Below are positions 23,329-31,025 of a DNA stretch of 35,652 nucleotides, one piece after another. Each line of letters starts with the position of its first letter. The stretch's first letter is position 1. The stretch covers positions 1 through 35,652 of the forward strand of contig QJWJ01000403.1 of NCBI GenBank assembly GCA_003235365.1. The letters run 5' to 3'. Both the position numbers and the translations under genes were made by a program. The notes beneath the pieces are model-generated. The model was not told the origin of the DNA. It did not search any database and was given only the letters and a program-made list of their open reading frames with translations. The DNA comes from Deltaproteobacteria bacterium (GTDB lineage Bacteria; Myxococcota_A; Polyangia; Polyangiales; Polyangiaceae).

Positions 23329-24402
23329 ATGCTCAAGACGATACATCTCCAGGACTTCAAAGGACATCGCGACACGACGCTCGCTCTCGGCCCCCTCACC
23401 GCGCTGGTCGGAGACAACGCCAGCGGTAAAACCAGCGTTCTCGAGGCGTTGGAACTGCTGTCGATGGTTGGCGAAGGTTCAGGCTCTACGTCGATCCACG
23501 GCTTCGTACCCGGAGACGTGCTTCGTTCCGGCGCCGACAAGATCCGCGTCGAGGCGATCGGCAGCAACGAGAACGCCCCGTGGCGGGTGCAACTGACCGT
23601 CGAGCAAACCGACGGGGTCTGGCAGCAGAGGCTGGAAGGCGAAGTCGATCACCAACCGGTCGAAGATCAGGTGCGCGTGGTCTCGCCGACCGGCGGCACG
23701 CCACAACCGCCGTGGCAGGCCATGGGCAGAACTCTCGGGCGCGCGCGGCTCTACTCGCTCAACGCTGACCGCATCGCTCGAGCCGCCTACAGCGCCGATG
23801 CAAACGTCGAAGTGGCGGCCAACGGCAGCAACACCTCCGTCGTGTTGTCGGCAATGAAGCTGGAAGACGACCGTGTGTTCACTCGCATCGAAAGCGCGCT
23901 GCGGCGCATCGTCCCGAGCCTGGCAGGGATCAGCCTCAAGCGAGCCGAAGTCCAAGAAGGTGAACGTTCGTTCGTGGGCAACCAGATCTACTTCGACTTT
24001 CACGGCGCGCCCAACGTTCCCGCTCACAGTGCCTCGCACGGGACGCTGTTGGTGCTGTCGCTGTTGACGGTCCTCTACGGGCCCTCGCGCCCAAACCTGG
24101 TGCTGTTGGACAACTTCGATCACGTGTTGCACCCGCGGGCTCAAATGGAGCTCGTCAAGCTGCTCAAGCAGCTGCCCACCCTTCCAGGCTTGTCCCAATT
24201 GCAAGTCGTGGCGACGACTCATTCGCCCTATTTTCTCGACGAGCTCGAGCCGGAACAGGTGTACGCATTTGCGCTTCGCCCGGACGGCACCGTGGCAACC
24301 AAGACGCTCGATCAACACCCCGAGGCAGCACACACGAAGGGAATGCTCTCGACAGGCCAACTCTGGAGCCTGGATCCGGAGCGCAACTGGGTGGTCGACT
24401 GA
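23329..24402 (+). CDS. ABC-type AAA ATPase (AAA_15/AAA_21, OLD/RecF-like) with altered Walker B
   Basis: A 357-aa SMC/RecF-like ATPase without a long coiled coil and without a C-terminal TOPRIM. N-terminal LKTIHLQDFKGH and Walker A GDNASGKT (28-35) are typical. The signature region is HSASHGTLLVLSLL (233-246). Walker B reads LVLLDNFDHVLHP (257-269): the usual catalytic Glu after Asp261 is Asn262. The switch His is H298 in TTHSPYFLDEL. These ATPases act as sensors or motors in DNA repair and in many anti-phage systems (OLD, PARIS, Gabija, retron partners). A companion gene starts 18 nt after its stop. The short AT-poor leader gives no promoter. Role unknown; a defence or DNA-surveillance job is inference. 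Confidence 0.85.
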   Translation: MLKTIHLQDFKGHRDTTLALGPLTALVGDNASGKTSVLEALELLSMVGEGSGSTSIHGFVPGDVLRSGADKIRVEAIGSNENAPWRVQLTVEQTDGVWQQRLEGEVDHQPVEDQVRVVSPTGGTPQPPWQAMGRTLGRARLYSLNADRIARAAYSADANVEVAANGSNTSVVLSAMKLEDDRVFTRIESALRRIVPSLAGISLKRAEVQEGERSFVGNQIYFDFHGAPNVPAHSASHGTLLVLSLLTVLYGPSRPNLVLLDNFDHVLHPRAQMELVKLLKQLPTLPGLSQLQVVATTHSPYFLDELEPEQVYAFALRPDGTVATKTLDQHPEAAHTKGMLSTGQLWSLDPERNWVVD

Positions 24403-24420
24403 CGTCTAGGCAAGCGCACC

Positions 24421-25209
24421 ATGCTCAACATCGTCTTGTTTTGCCAAAGCGAACGCGATTTCGAGATCGCGTCAGGGCTGGTGGACCGTGTGCTGGCCGA
24501 GTGGGGCCCGCCCGGTCTCGAAGAGATGTTGCAAACAGACCCCGCCGGCACACGTACGTGGGTTCGAGACGACGCGGGCCAACCGTTCTTCGCCCTCGAG
24601 CGCCTGAATGTTTACGCCTCGTCCTTTGGGTTGCGACGCCCCTACGGCCGCTTCGACAGCCGCCCCCACGCAAAGAGCACGCTGATGGCACGCACCCTGT
24701 TCACGCTCGCGCGCCGCTTTCAACAAGAGGGGCGCATCGACGCAACGATCGTGATTTGGAATCTCGAGCACGGTGGCGAAGGGCAACGGCAAGCGCTGGA
24801 ACAGACCCGCAACGCCGCCAGCGCCATGACCGGTAGCTGCATCGTGATGAGCTGTCCCAATCCGTCGACGCAGGGCTGGGTACTGTCGGGATTCGTTCCG
24901 CAAAGTGACTCCGAGCGCGCGGCACTGGCCGCCCTCGAACGGGAGCTGGGTTTCGACCCGACGCGTTCGCCCGATCAACTCGGCGCCAGTGACGGCAGCG
25001 CCGCGAGCATCGCACGCGTACTGCGCATCTTGACGAACGACGACCCCGACCGACAGCGACGCTGCTGGCAAGTCGTCCCCCTCGACGCCCTGTGGCGCTC
25101 GGGCGATCCCAGCGGCCTACGCGCGTTTCTCCAAGATCTACAAGACGGGGTCATCCCGCGATGCCCCGTACGAGCCCAGGACCCCGCGCCTCGACTCCCG
25201 GAGGAGTAA
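24421..25209 (+). CDS. Partner of the ATPase; possible degenerate TOPRIM-like protein
   Basis: A 262-aa soluble protein that I cannot place firmly. Layout recalls DUF4276/TOPRIM-like partners of ABC-type ATPases: a first strand with an acidic residue (NIVLFCQSERDFEIA, E11), a central strand ATIVIWNLEHGGEGQR (108-123) where such proteins have an acidic DxD, and a NPSTQGWVLSGF segment (147-158) where they have an E-A-W motif. Here the acidic residues are mostly replaced, so nuclease activity is doubtful. The C-terminal part (195-245) is helical. It lies 18 nt after the ATPase and is surely cotranscribed with it. If the fold guess is wrong it is simply an unknown ATPase-associated protein. Confidence 0.6.
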   Translation: MLNIVLFCQSERDFEIASGLVDRVLAEWGPPGLEEMLQTDPAGTRTWVRDDAGQPFFALERLNVYASSFGLRRPYGRFDSRPHAKSTLMARTLFTLARRFQQEGRIDATIVIWNLEHGGEGQRQALEQTRNAASAMTGSCIVMSCPNPSTQGWVLSGFVPQSDSERAALAALERELGFDPTRSPDQLGASDGSAASIARVLRILTNDDPDRQRRCWQVVPLDALWRSGDPSGLRAFLQDLQDGVIPRCPVRAQDPAPRLPEE

Positions 25210-25524
25210 CCAACTCCATCAACTATCGACACCATGTGCTTGGGATGGGTCGATTCGAGCTTCGGTGCTGCGCGGCGCATCCCACGCGGCGCGCCCATCA
25301 GTTGCTCCACAGCACGCCGTGCTTTCGCTGTCCGACGATGGTACCTTGCGCTGCGCGATTCCCGATGGCCGCCGAGCAGACCGTTCCAGTCGGGGTCTGA
25401 ATGAGCATTCGAAGGCGCTTGGCGCGCGACCACGGCGAACTCGAAAACTTGGCGCGGCAGTCATGCCGCCCACCACCTGCCGCAGGCGCTTGGCGGCAGC
25501 CGTGCCGCCCTGTATCCTCACGCC
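25210..25524. other. Intergenic region before dcd
   Basis: 315 bp with no supported gene. Two partial direct repeats of the form AGGCGCTTGGCGsC occur at about 25414 and 25486. No promoter boxes or terminator hairpin of quality were seen. Confidence 0.3.
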
Positions 25525-26091
25525 ATGATCTTGTCGGATCGCGACATCGCCCGGCGGCTGGAAGAGGGCGACTTGGTGATCAGCCCGCTCGAAGACATCG
25601 ACGTACAGCTCCAACCGGCCAGCGTCGATCTGCGGCTGAGTGACGAGTTCGTCGTCTACGACCCGGCGTCGGTTGCGTGCCTGGATCCGAAAGACCCATC
25701 GACGGTCGAACGAGCCACGCGACGCCTGCGCGTGGCTGCAGGAGACGCGTTCGTGCTCCACCCGGGGCAGTTTGCACTCGGCTCGACCCTGGAGCGCGTG
25801 AAGATCCCCGCCGATCTCGTCGCTCACGTCGACGGACGCAGCAGCGTCGGGCGCCTCGCGGTCGTGGTTCACGCCACGGCGGGTTTCATCGATCCGGGCT
25901 TCGAGGGACAGATTACCCTCGAGCTGTCGAACATCGGCGCGATACCCGTCAAGCTGTATCCGGGTATGCGCCTCGCTCAGCTCGTGCTGTACGTGATGAC
26001 TTCCGCCAGTGAACGCCCCTACGGTCCCGGGCGCGGCAGTCGCTACCAGGGCCAGTCCGGTCCACAAGCGAGCCGCATCCGAATCGACTGA
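25525..26091 (+). CDS. dcd: dCTP deaminase, probably bifunctional DCD-DUT
   Basis: Converts dCTP towards dUMP/dUTP, supplying dTTP synthesis; cytoplasmic, usually a trimer. The 188-aa protein has GRSSVGRLAVVVHATAG (104-120) and FIDPGFEGQITLELSN (121-136) with the catalytic Glu133. It ends with YGPGRGSRYQGQSGPQASRI (166-185). The text HATAGFIDPGFEG follows actinobacterial and archaeal bifunctional dCTP deaminase/dUTPases more closely than the Escherichia coli type (HVTAHRIDPGWEG), so the product may be dUMP directly. That is inference from motif resemblance. The ATG at 25525 has no strong ribosome-binding site. It is monocistronic as far as can be seen: the next gene is read the other way. Confidence 0.93.
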   Translation: MILSDRDIARRLEEGDLVISPLEDIDVQLQPASVDLRLSDEFVVYDPASVACLDPKDPSTVERATRRLRVAAGDAFVLHPGQFALGSTLERVKIPADLVAHVDGRSSVGRLAVVVHATAGFIDPGFEGQITLELSNIGAIPVKLYPGMRLAQLVLYVMTSASERPYGPGRGSRYQGQSGPQASRIRID

Positions 26092-26104
26092 CCGACGAGG
26101 ATGG

Positions 26105-26584
26105 TTACGCCGCGCGCCTCACACGTGCGCGCCGCCGCGCCCGTCGAAGCGCAAAGCCCACGGCGAGCAGCCCCGGCAGCCAGGGTCGTTTCGATGCCGG
26201 CGGAGCGCCAACCCGGCAGCCGCAGCCGTCGGACTCCGCGCTGGACGCCGAGTCCTTCGTGATGGCATCGGCATCCCTGCCCGTCATAGCGGTTTGAGTG
26301 CTGGGTGAACCCGCATCTGCCGAAGCGGGCGAGGGTCGCCTGCCTTCATCGGTAGAGTCAGGCGCAGGGGATCGCGCGCCGGCGTCCTGTCCAGCTTCGT
26401 CCACATCGTCGGCGCTGTCGTCCGCTGCCGGGCTCGGCTCAGGATCGTCAACCGGCGACGCTGCCTCGCCGCCCGGCGCTGTCGGCGAGCCCTCGTCGGG
26501 CCGCGCGACCAGTGCGCGACGAGGCGCGACGGACCGGGTGACGGGCGACTGATGACGGGCAGCACCGAACCCCCAACCTATCAA
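26105..26584 (-). CDS. MYXO-CTERM tail protein, short and without visible signal peptide
   Basis: A 159-codon frame. Residues 25-118 are a disordered Asp/Ser/Pro/Ala stretch. The end is a classic MYXO-CTERM sorting signal: SDGCGCRVGAP (118-128, Cys121 and Cys123), a hydrophobic WLPGLLAVGFAL (135-146) and an Arg-rich tail (RRARRRARVRR). Such tails anchor or release exported proteins in myxobacteria, so a signal peptide is expected. The frame begins with TTG at 26584, and MIGWGFGAARHQSPV is not a signal peptide. Either the N-terminal domain has been lost, or a frameshift hides it, although no candidate is seen in other frames upstream. Treat as a remnant or a minimal protein. It sits tail-to-tail with dcd. 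Confidence 0.5.
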   Translation of the reverse strand: MIGWGFGAARHQSPVTRSVAPRRALVARPDEGSPTAPGGEAASPVDDPEPSPAADDSADDVDEAGQDAGARSPAPDSTDEGRRPSPASADAGSPSTQTAMTGRDADAITKDSASSAESDGCGCRVGAPPASKRPWLPGLLAVGFALRRARRRARVRRAA

Positions 26585-26652
26585 ATCAATTGAACTCTTT
26601 GTGGGTGGTGAGGGTGGCGCGAGTAGTCATTGGGCCACTTGGCCAACTGCTT

Positions 26653-26678
26653 CGAACTTTTCGCGACGGGTTTGTCGG
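26653..26678 (+). promoter_or_regulatory. Candidate ECF-type promoter before the EF-hand gene
   Basis: CGAACTT at 26653-26659 and GTCGG at 26674-26678 resemble an ECF -35 AAC core and a -10 GTC core with about 16 bp between them. It lies 60 bp before the EF-hand start. If right, the sigma factor encoded downstream could drive its own operon. Confidence 0.25.
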
Positions 26679-26738
26679 GGCCCCTCGTTGAACCGACATC
26701 GCCTCGCAACGAGGCCTCACCAACGAAAGACACCGATC

Positions 26739-27452
26739 ATGAAGACCTCTCTCATCATCTCCAGCATCGCCGCCATCGCTCTTGTTTCTGCCGCCAGCTT
26801 CGCCACGCCCGATGGCCACGGAAAAGGTGAACAAGGTCGAGACCACTGGTTCAGCAAGCTCGACACCAACGACGACGGCAAGATCACCGAGGCGGAAATG
26901 ACGGCACACCGCCTGAAGATGTTCGACGCTGCCGACACCAACAAGGACGGCGCGGTGACGTTGGCGGAAATGACCGCCTCGATGAAGAGCCACCGCGAGC
27001 AGGCAATCGCGGAACGTTTCGCGAAGTTGGACTCCAACAAGGACGGCCGCATCACCAAGGCCGAAGCTTCCAAGATGCCCGAGCGCCGCTTCTCGCGGCT
27101 CGATGTGAACAACGACGGGGCGTTGACCAAAGACGAGCTGAGCAAGCCACACGCGGGCATGCAGGGCGGCAAGCACGCGGGCAAAGGCGAGAAGCACGCT
27201 CAGAGAATGTTCAGCAAGCTCGACACCAACGGCGACGGCAAAGTGAGCCGCGACGAAGCCAAGGCGGGTGCTGGCCACTTCAAGAAGCTCGACACCAACG
27301 GCGACGGCGCCGTCACCAAGGAAGAGATGCGCGCTGCGGGCCCGAAGCACGGCAAGCACCAGCACCACGGACCAGGCAAGGGCCACCACGCTCAGGGCCC
27401 AAACGGCAAGAACAAGCAAGGCGGCAAAGGCAAACCCACAGCGGAGCGCTGA
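26739..27452 (+). CDS. Secreted six-EF-hand protein with His/Lys-rich tail
   Basis: A 237-aa exported Ca-binding-type protein. A signal peptide (SLIISSIAAIALVSAASFA, residues 4-22) fixes the ATG at 26739, although the frame is open upstream. Six canonical 12-residue loops are visible: DTNDDGKITEAE (42-53), DTNKDGAVTLAE (66-77), DSNKDGRITKAE (98-109), DVNNDGALTKDE (122-133), DTNGDGKVSRDE (162-173) and DTNGDGAVTKEE (185-196). The tail (203-237) is rich in His, Lys and Gly and could bind transition metals. It precedes an ECF sigma factor, an anti-sigma-like protein and a CnrX-like protein, all rightward, so it is probably the target or sensor component of a metal or envelope response. Confidence 0.9.
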   Translation: MKTSLIISSIAAIALVSAASFATPDGHGKGEQGRDHWFSKLDTNDDGKITEAEMTAHRLKMFDAADTNKDGAVTLAEMTASMKSHREQAIAERFAKLDSNKDGRITKAEASKMPERRFSRLDVNNDGALTKDELSKPHAGMQGGKHAGKGEKHAQRMFSKLDTNGDGKVSRDEAKAGAGHFKKLDTNGDGAVTKEEMRAAGPKHGKHQHHGPGKGHHAQGPNGKNKQGGKGKPTAER

Positions 27453-27562
27453 TCCTCCCAAACGCTGCAGGGCTGGGGCAGACGGTGTAAAAGCAAGGAC
27501 CAACCGACTCCACGCACCGCTGCCCTTCCACGCCTGCCCTGTCTTCCCCTCTGACCGCCATT

Positions 27563-28114
27563 GTGCAACCCGCAACCGACAGAGAGCGCGACGCGCTGCT
27601 GATGGCACGAGTCGCCGCGGGCAGCGCGGAGGCATACCGGGAACTGTCTTCGATGTATTTGGGCGCCGTCGTGAACTACTGCAACCGCCTACTACGCAAT
27701 CAAGCCGACGCTGAAGAGATCACTCAAGAGGCGTTCGTGCGATTGTGGAAAGCCGCGCCAAACTGGCAACCCAAAGCAACCGCCAAGACGTGGTTGTTCA
27801 CCGTCGCTCACAACCTGTGCGTCGATCGCCTTCGCAGCATGGGTCGCAACGACGAGCTGCAAGACGAGGCCGCCAGCGAATCGGTGAGGCCATCGCGACG
27901 CCTCGACCAACTGAAGCTCGCCACCGCCGTCCGCGGCGCCCTCGAACAGTTGCCCGAAAGGCAGCGCCAGGCAATGCTGCTGTCGCACTACGAAGGGATG
28001 ACGAACGCCGAAGTCGGCCAGGTGCTGGGCGTCGGCGTCGAAGCGGTGGAAAGCTTGCTCAGCCGCGCGCGACGCACCCTGCGCACACTGTTACCCTCCC
28101 CTGAACCAAACTGA
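27563..28114 (+). CDS. ECF-family RNA polymerase sigma factor
   Basis: A 183-aa sigma-70 family regulator with only regions 2 and 4. Region 2 runs about 25-95, including NQADAEEITQEAFVRLWK and KTWLFTVAHNLCVDRLRS. Region 4 runs about 125-178: LEQLPERQRQAMLLSHYEG, then the helix-turn-helix TNAEVGQVLGVGVEAVESLL. No extra domain. The start is a GTG at 27563. It lies 110 bp after the EF-hand gene and 46 bp before the anti-sigma-like gene, the usual order for a membrane-controlled ECF unit. Activity is presumably released when the partner membrane protein senses a signal in the periplasm. Confidence 0.94.
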   Translation: MQPATDRERDALLMARVAAGSAEAYRELSSMYLGAVVNYCNRLLRNQADAEEITQEAFVRLWKAAPNWQPKATAKTWLFTVAHNLCVDRLRSMGRNDELQDEAASESVRPSRRLDQLKLATAVRGALEQLPERQRQAMLLSHYEGMTNAEVGQVLGVGVEAVESLLSRARRTLRTLLPSPEPN

Positions 28115-28160
28115 TCCGAACTGAGTTGAACTACAACCAACCAAGCGACGAGCCACGGTC

Positions 28161-28655
28161 ATGTTGACGCTAGCCCAATTCGAAACCCTGCTCGGTAGCC
28201 ATGGCGGCGACTTGTCGACGTGGCCCACAAGTGAACGCGCGAGGGCCGAGCAGCTGTTGCAGAGCGACACTGAGGCGCGCCGGTTGCTCGCCCAACAGCA
28301 GCAACTCGACGCACTGCTCGCCGACCCGCCGTGCGTCGAGCCCAGCGCCGAGCTGCGACGCGCCGTCGCCGAAGTGCCGTTGCGTCATCCGCAGGGAAGG
28401 TCGCGGCGCAGTGTGCTGGCGCGGCTCGTCGAGTGGTTGACGGGCGAACGCGACGAAGTCGCCGCGCAGTGGGCGTCCAAGCTGCCGCACGTGGCGCTGG
28501 CTGCCGCTGCGTTCAGCATCGGGGTGGGCGTGCTCAGTGGTCTGACCCTCGATCCGTACGAAGCGGACTTGGCGCTCGACGACTCCGCACTCCAAGCAGA
28601 AGGGGACGAACTGTCAGCCTTGGCCCTAGCCGAAGATTTGGATGGATCGTGGTGA
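28161..28655 (+). CDS. Single-span membrane protein, probable anti-sigma factor
   Basis: A 164-aa protein. The cytoplasmic N-terminal part (1-105) is helical and begins with TLAQFETLLGSHGGDLSTWP, a form common in small proteins encoded beside ECF sigma genes. One membrane segment spans about 108-130 (LPHVALAAAAFSIGVGVLSG), leaving an acidic periplasmic tail of 34 residues. There is no zinc-binding HxxxCxxC motif, so it is not of the ZAS type. It overlaps the next gene by 4 bp (GTGA). Assignment rests on context and topology rather than a strong motif. Confidence 0.7.
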   Translation: MLTLAQFETLLGSHGGDLSTWPTSERARAEQLLQSDTEARRLLAQQQQLDALLADPPCVEPSAELRRAVAEVPLRHPQGRSRRSVLARLVEWLTGERDEVAAQWASKLPHVALAAAAFSIGVGVLSGLTLDPYEADLALDDSALQAEGDELSALALAEDLDGSW

Positions 28656-29089
28656 AGAACCGACGTTTGCTCGTAGCACTGGCCGTATCTGTCGGTCTGA
28701 ACCTGTTCCTCGGGGGATTCGTCGTGGCGCGTTGGCTGCGCCACCCGCACCCCGGCGCACGCGGCCCAGACGCCTTTCACGTCGCCGGTGCCTTGCGCGG
28801 GTCGCCAAGAGCACGCGAGATGATGCGTGAACGCATGGGCCACATGCGACCGGAGCGGCGAGAACTCCGGCAAGCACGGCGGCGAGTCCGCGCTGCACTC
28901 GAAGCTGATCCGTATGATCGCAAGGAGCTCGAGGCGGCTTTGGGCGCGCTCCACGAGCACTCGGCGCACATGCAGCACGGCCTGCACGCCGCTTTGCTCG
29001 ACATGGCCGACACGCTCACGGTGGAAGAACGACGACAACTCGCCGAGCGCAACTGGCGCAAAGGCTCGAAACGACCGCCAACGGAATGA
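28652..29089 (+). CDS. CnrX/CpxP-like periplasmic metal-sensor protein
   Basis: A 145-aa protein with an N-terminal membrane anchor (LLVALAVSVGLNLFLGGFVV, residues 6-25) and a periplasmic helical domain. The domain is rich in Arg, Met and His (SPRAREMMRERMGHMRPERR and HEHSAHMQHGLHAALLDM) and follows the hooked-helix pattern of the heavy-metal-resistance/Spy-CpxP superfamily. Met and His side chains could bind a metal. The GTG start at 28652 overlaps the anti-sigma-like stop. In the CnrYXH model such a protein and the membrane anti-sigma control the ECF factor together; the same logic is likely here but the metal is unknown. Confidence 0.75.
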   Translation: MKNRRLLVALAVSVGLNLFLGGFVVARWLRHPHPGARGPDAFHVAGALRGSPRAREMMRERMGHMRPERRELRQARRRVRAALEADPYDRKELEAALGALHEHSAHMQHGLHAALLDMADTLTVEERRQLAERNWRKGSKRPPTE

Positions 29090-29191
29090 TCGCTGCTCGG
29101 TCAGGTACCCTGATCGCCCACCCGAGTAACTGCCCGACAATCGTGCTCGCCCATTTAGCCTCTTCAGGCCAATGCCGCGGTCACCTACTGC

Positions 29192-29232
29192 CGACACCCG
29201 TCGGCATCGCGTTTACCCGTCGGTGGGTGTCG
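29192..29232. repeat. Nested inverted repeats in the gap before the lipoprotein gene
   Basis: CGACACCC (29192-29199) pairs with GGGTGTCG (29225-29232). A competing short hairpin, TGCCGA with TCGGCA, uses the left arm. The repeats lie about 100 bp after the metal-sensor gene in a 291-bp gap that is otherwise empty. They may end the ECF operon transcript, but no T-run follows. Confidence 0.35.
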
Positions 29233-29380
29233 CGAATTGACCCCCTCTTTGCGACATCGTGTTTCACCGGTTTCGTGTAGACTGCACGATATCTCGGCGT
29301 TTCGAGCTCGACGTGCGGTGATCACGTGTCGCGACGCTCTCGTGTTGCGCCCGTTCAGCCACGCGTAGTACGCAGAACGG

Positions 29381-30010
29381 ATGAGGACAAATCAACCCGG
29401 AGTGTTGGCCGCATGTTTGCTGATGGCGTGCGGGTCGAGCGGTGAGAAGGGCGCAAACGATCCGTCGGAAGCTGACGCGGAGGGATACGTTCCGACGAGC
29501 AAGCACTACACGCCAGAGCAGATGGGGCAGCTCACCTTGTGCACGGGCTACGGCGACGTGCTGTATCACGTGCTGCTACGCAAGAAGAACGGATCGACGC
29601 TCGAACAAGAGCTCGAACGGCATCGACAACACCCCAACCCAGGCGGCAACGACGACATGGTCGAGGCGATCATTCAAGACGTCTACAAACAACCGGAGGC
29701 GGAATCGTTTCAGGTCGTCGATTCGTTCTTCGGGTTCTGCATGGAGCAGTTGGCAGCGGTTCCGCCCGCTCAACAAGCGGTCGCGCAGCGCTGTTTACGT
29801 TCGACCTACATCTCGTTGGACGCCTATTCGCTTCGGGCAAATGGTACCGCCGAAGAGCGCGTGAAGGAGTTCTTCGCGCCGTTCGACTATTCGGCGCCAA
29901 TCGTTTCGCGCGCGTTCGCGTTCGCCGATCCCAGCGTCGACTACCTCAAACGTGCCGACCTCATGCACGAAGAGTGGGTGCGCTGCTTCAAAGAAGCGGA
30001 AGGAGCGTAA
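29381..30010 (+). CDS. Putative lipoprotein of unknown function
   Basis: A 209-aa protein. The signal peptide ends in a good lipobox (LMAC, Cys17) followed by GSSGEKGAND, so export and lipid attachment are likely. The mature part is helical and contains four further Cys (LTLCTGYGD, FGFCMEQL, QRCLRST, VRCFKEA) that could form two disulphides. I do not recognise the family. Its stop is 3 bp from the stop of an oppositely read gene. No obvious promoter. Confidence 0.75.
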   Translation: MRTNQPGVLAACLLMACGSSGEKGANDPSEADAEGYVPTSKHYTPEQMGQLTLCTGYGDVLYHVLLRKKNGSTLEQELERHRQHPNPGGNDDMVEAIIQDVYKQPEAESFQVVDSFFGFCMEQLAAVPPAQQAVAQRCLRSTYISLDAYSLRANGTAEERVKEFFAPFDYSAPIVSRAFAFADPSVDYLKRADLMHEEWVRCFKEAEGA

Positions 30011-30013
30011 CTG

Positions 30014-30367
30014 TCACTTCGCCGTTCGACGTCGATACACCTCGATCATCTCTCGGGTGACGTCGCTGTCGAAACACAGCGGCGCGGCGCCGCCGGGCCG
30101 CGAGTAGGCGCTGCGCTTGCCGCAGCGCCTACCGGCGCGGTCCCTGTCGTAAGGGCAGGGGCAATTGCCAGAGTAAGCGGCGCGAGACTCGGCCACGAGG
30201 ATCTTGCGCACTTCAGCGTCGCTGGGTCGTTCACTCGGCCCCGCCAACGCTGCGGTCGAGAAGGCAAACAAGACGACCGCGATTCTGATGAGCGCGGTTC
30301 GGGAGCGCGTCGAAACCGTCTGAGGGCGGCGCGACGCACCCGCGTGCTCGGGATCGGAGGTCGGCAT
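30014..30367 (-). CDS. Small secreted Cys-containing protein
   Basis: A 117-aa exported protein. The ATG at 30367 gives a basic N-region, a hydrophobic core (ALIRIAVVLFAFSTAALA, 25-42) and a cleavage site before GPSERPSD. A frame extending upstream to 30466 adds a Cys-rich stretch that would hide the signal peptide and is rejected. The mature part contains NCPCPYD (68-74), RRCGKRSAYSRPGG (80-93) and LCFDSDVTREMIEVYR (97-112). I recall this Cys-Pro-Cys-Pro-Tyr and SAYSRPGG pattern from small uncharacterised periplasmic proteins in other proteobacteria, with no known function. Confidence 0.78.
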   Translation of the reverse strand: MPTSDPEHAGASRRPQTVSTRSRTALIRIAVVLFAFSTAALAGPSERPSDAEVRKILVAESRAAYSGNCPCPYDRDRAGRRCGKRSAYSRPGGAAPLCFDSDVTREMIEVYRRRTAK

Positions 30368-30483
30368 CTGACGTGAAGCGTACCGGTCCGCACGTCGGGC
30401 GCAACACGACGTGCAGCGTACAACGACGCGGTAGCCACACATCCGACATTGGCAGCCAGCATCCACAACACTACACTCGCGCC

Positions 30484-31017
30484 GTGACCACAGTACATCT
30501 CGTTGTTGGTTCCACCGGTGCGGGCAAGTCGACCTTCAGTCGCGAGCTGGCACGCGACGAGCGAGCGCTGCGCTTTGCCATCGACGAATGGATGGCGAAC
30601 TTCTACTTCCCGGACCGCCCCAGCGACGCGGATTTCGAGTGGTACTGGCCTCGCATCGAGCGCTGCACACGCGCGATTTGGAGCGAGTGTGAGCAAGCCT
30701 TGGCACTAGGGGTACCGGTCGTGCTCGAGATTGGCCTCACGCGACGGTCCGACCGTGCTCAATTCTGCGAGAAGGTCACCCGCGACGGCCACAGCCTGCA
30801 ATTGCACGTCGTCGAGGCCCCGCTCGAAGAGCGTTGGGCGCGCGTGCAGCGCCGCAACCAAGACAAGGGTGAGACCTTCTCGCTCGAAGTGACGCGCGGC
30901 ATGTTCGACTTCGTCGAAACGATGTGGGAAGCGCCCACCGACGAGGAGCTTGCCCAGTACGTCGGCCAACGTCACGACACGAGCGGCACGCGCGAAGCGA
31001 ACACACGACCCGGCTGA
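30484..31017 (+). CDS. P-loop kinase-like ATP-binding protein
   Basis: A 177-aa single-domain P-loop protein. Walker A is GSTGAGKST (9-17), preceded by a hydrophobic strand (TVHLVV). The lid and acceptor region resembles small-molecule kinases and zeta-toxin/adenylyl-sulfate-kinase relatives: FAIDEWMANFYF, VVLEIGLTRRSDR and APLEERWARVQRRN. The GTG at 30484 places the P-loop at the usual distance from the N-terminus. The phospho-acceptor is unknown. It is read alone and converges on coaD. No antitoxin partner lies beside it, so a toxin role is not supported. Confidence 0.8.
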   Translation: MTTVHLVVGSTGAGKSTFSRELARDERALRFAIDEWMANFYFPDRPSDADFEWYWPRIERCTRAIWSECEQALALGVPVVLEIGLTRRSDRAQFCEKVTRDGHSLQLHVVEAPLEERWARVQRRNQDKGETFSLEVTRGMFDFVETMWEAPTDEELAQYVGQRHDTSGTREANTRPG

Positions 31018-31025
31018 ATGCACGA

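Noticed and set aside
26586..27635. 349-codon leftward open frame over the EF-hand gene
   Set aside because: It is antisense to six perfect EF-hand loops behind a signal peptide; the Val/Leu-rich repeats in it are only the reverse reading of those loops.
30484..31017. P-loop protein considered as a zeta-type toxin
   Set aside because: No adjacent small antitoxin gene, and the start codon region is an ordinary single-gene context.
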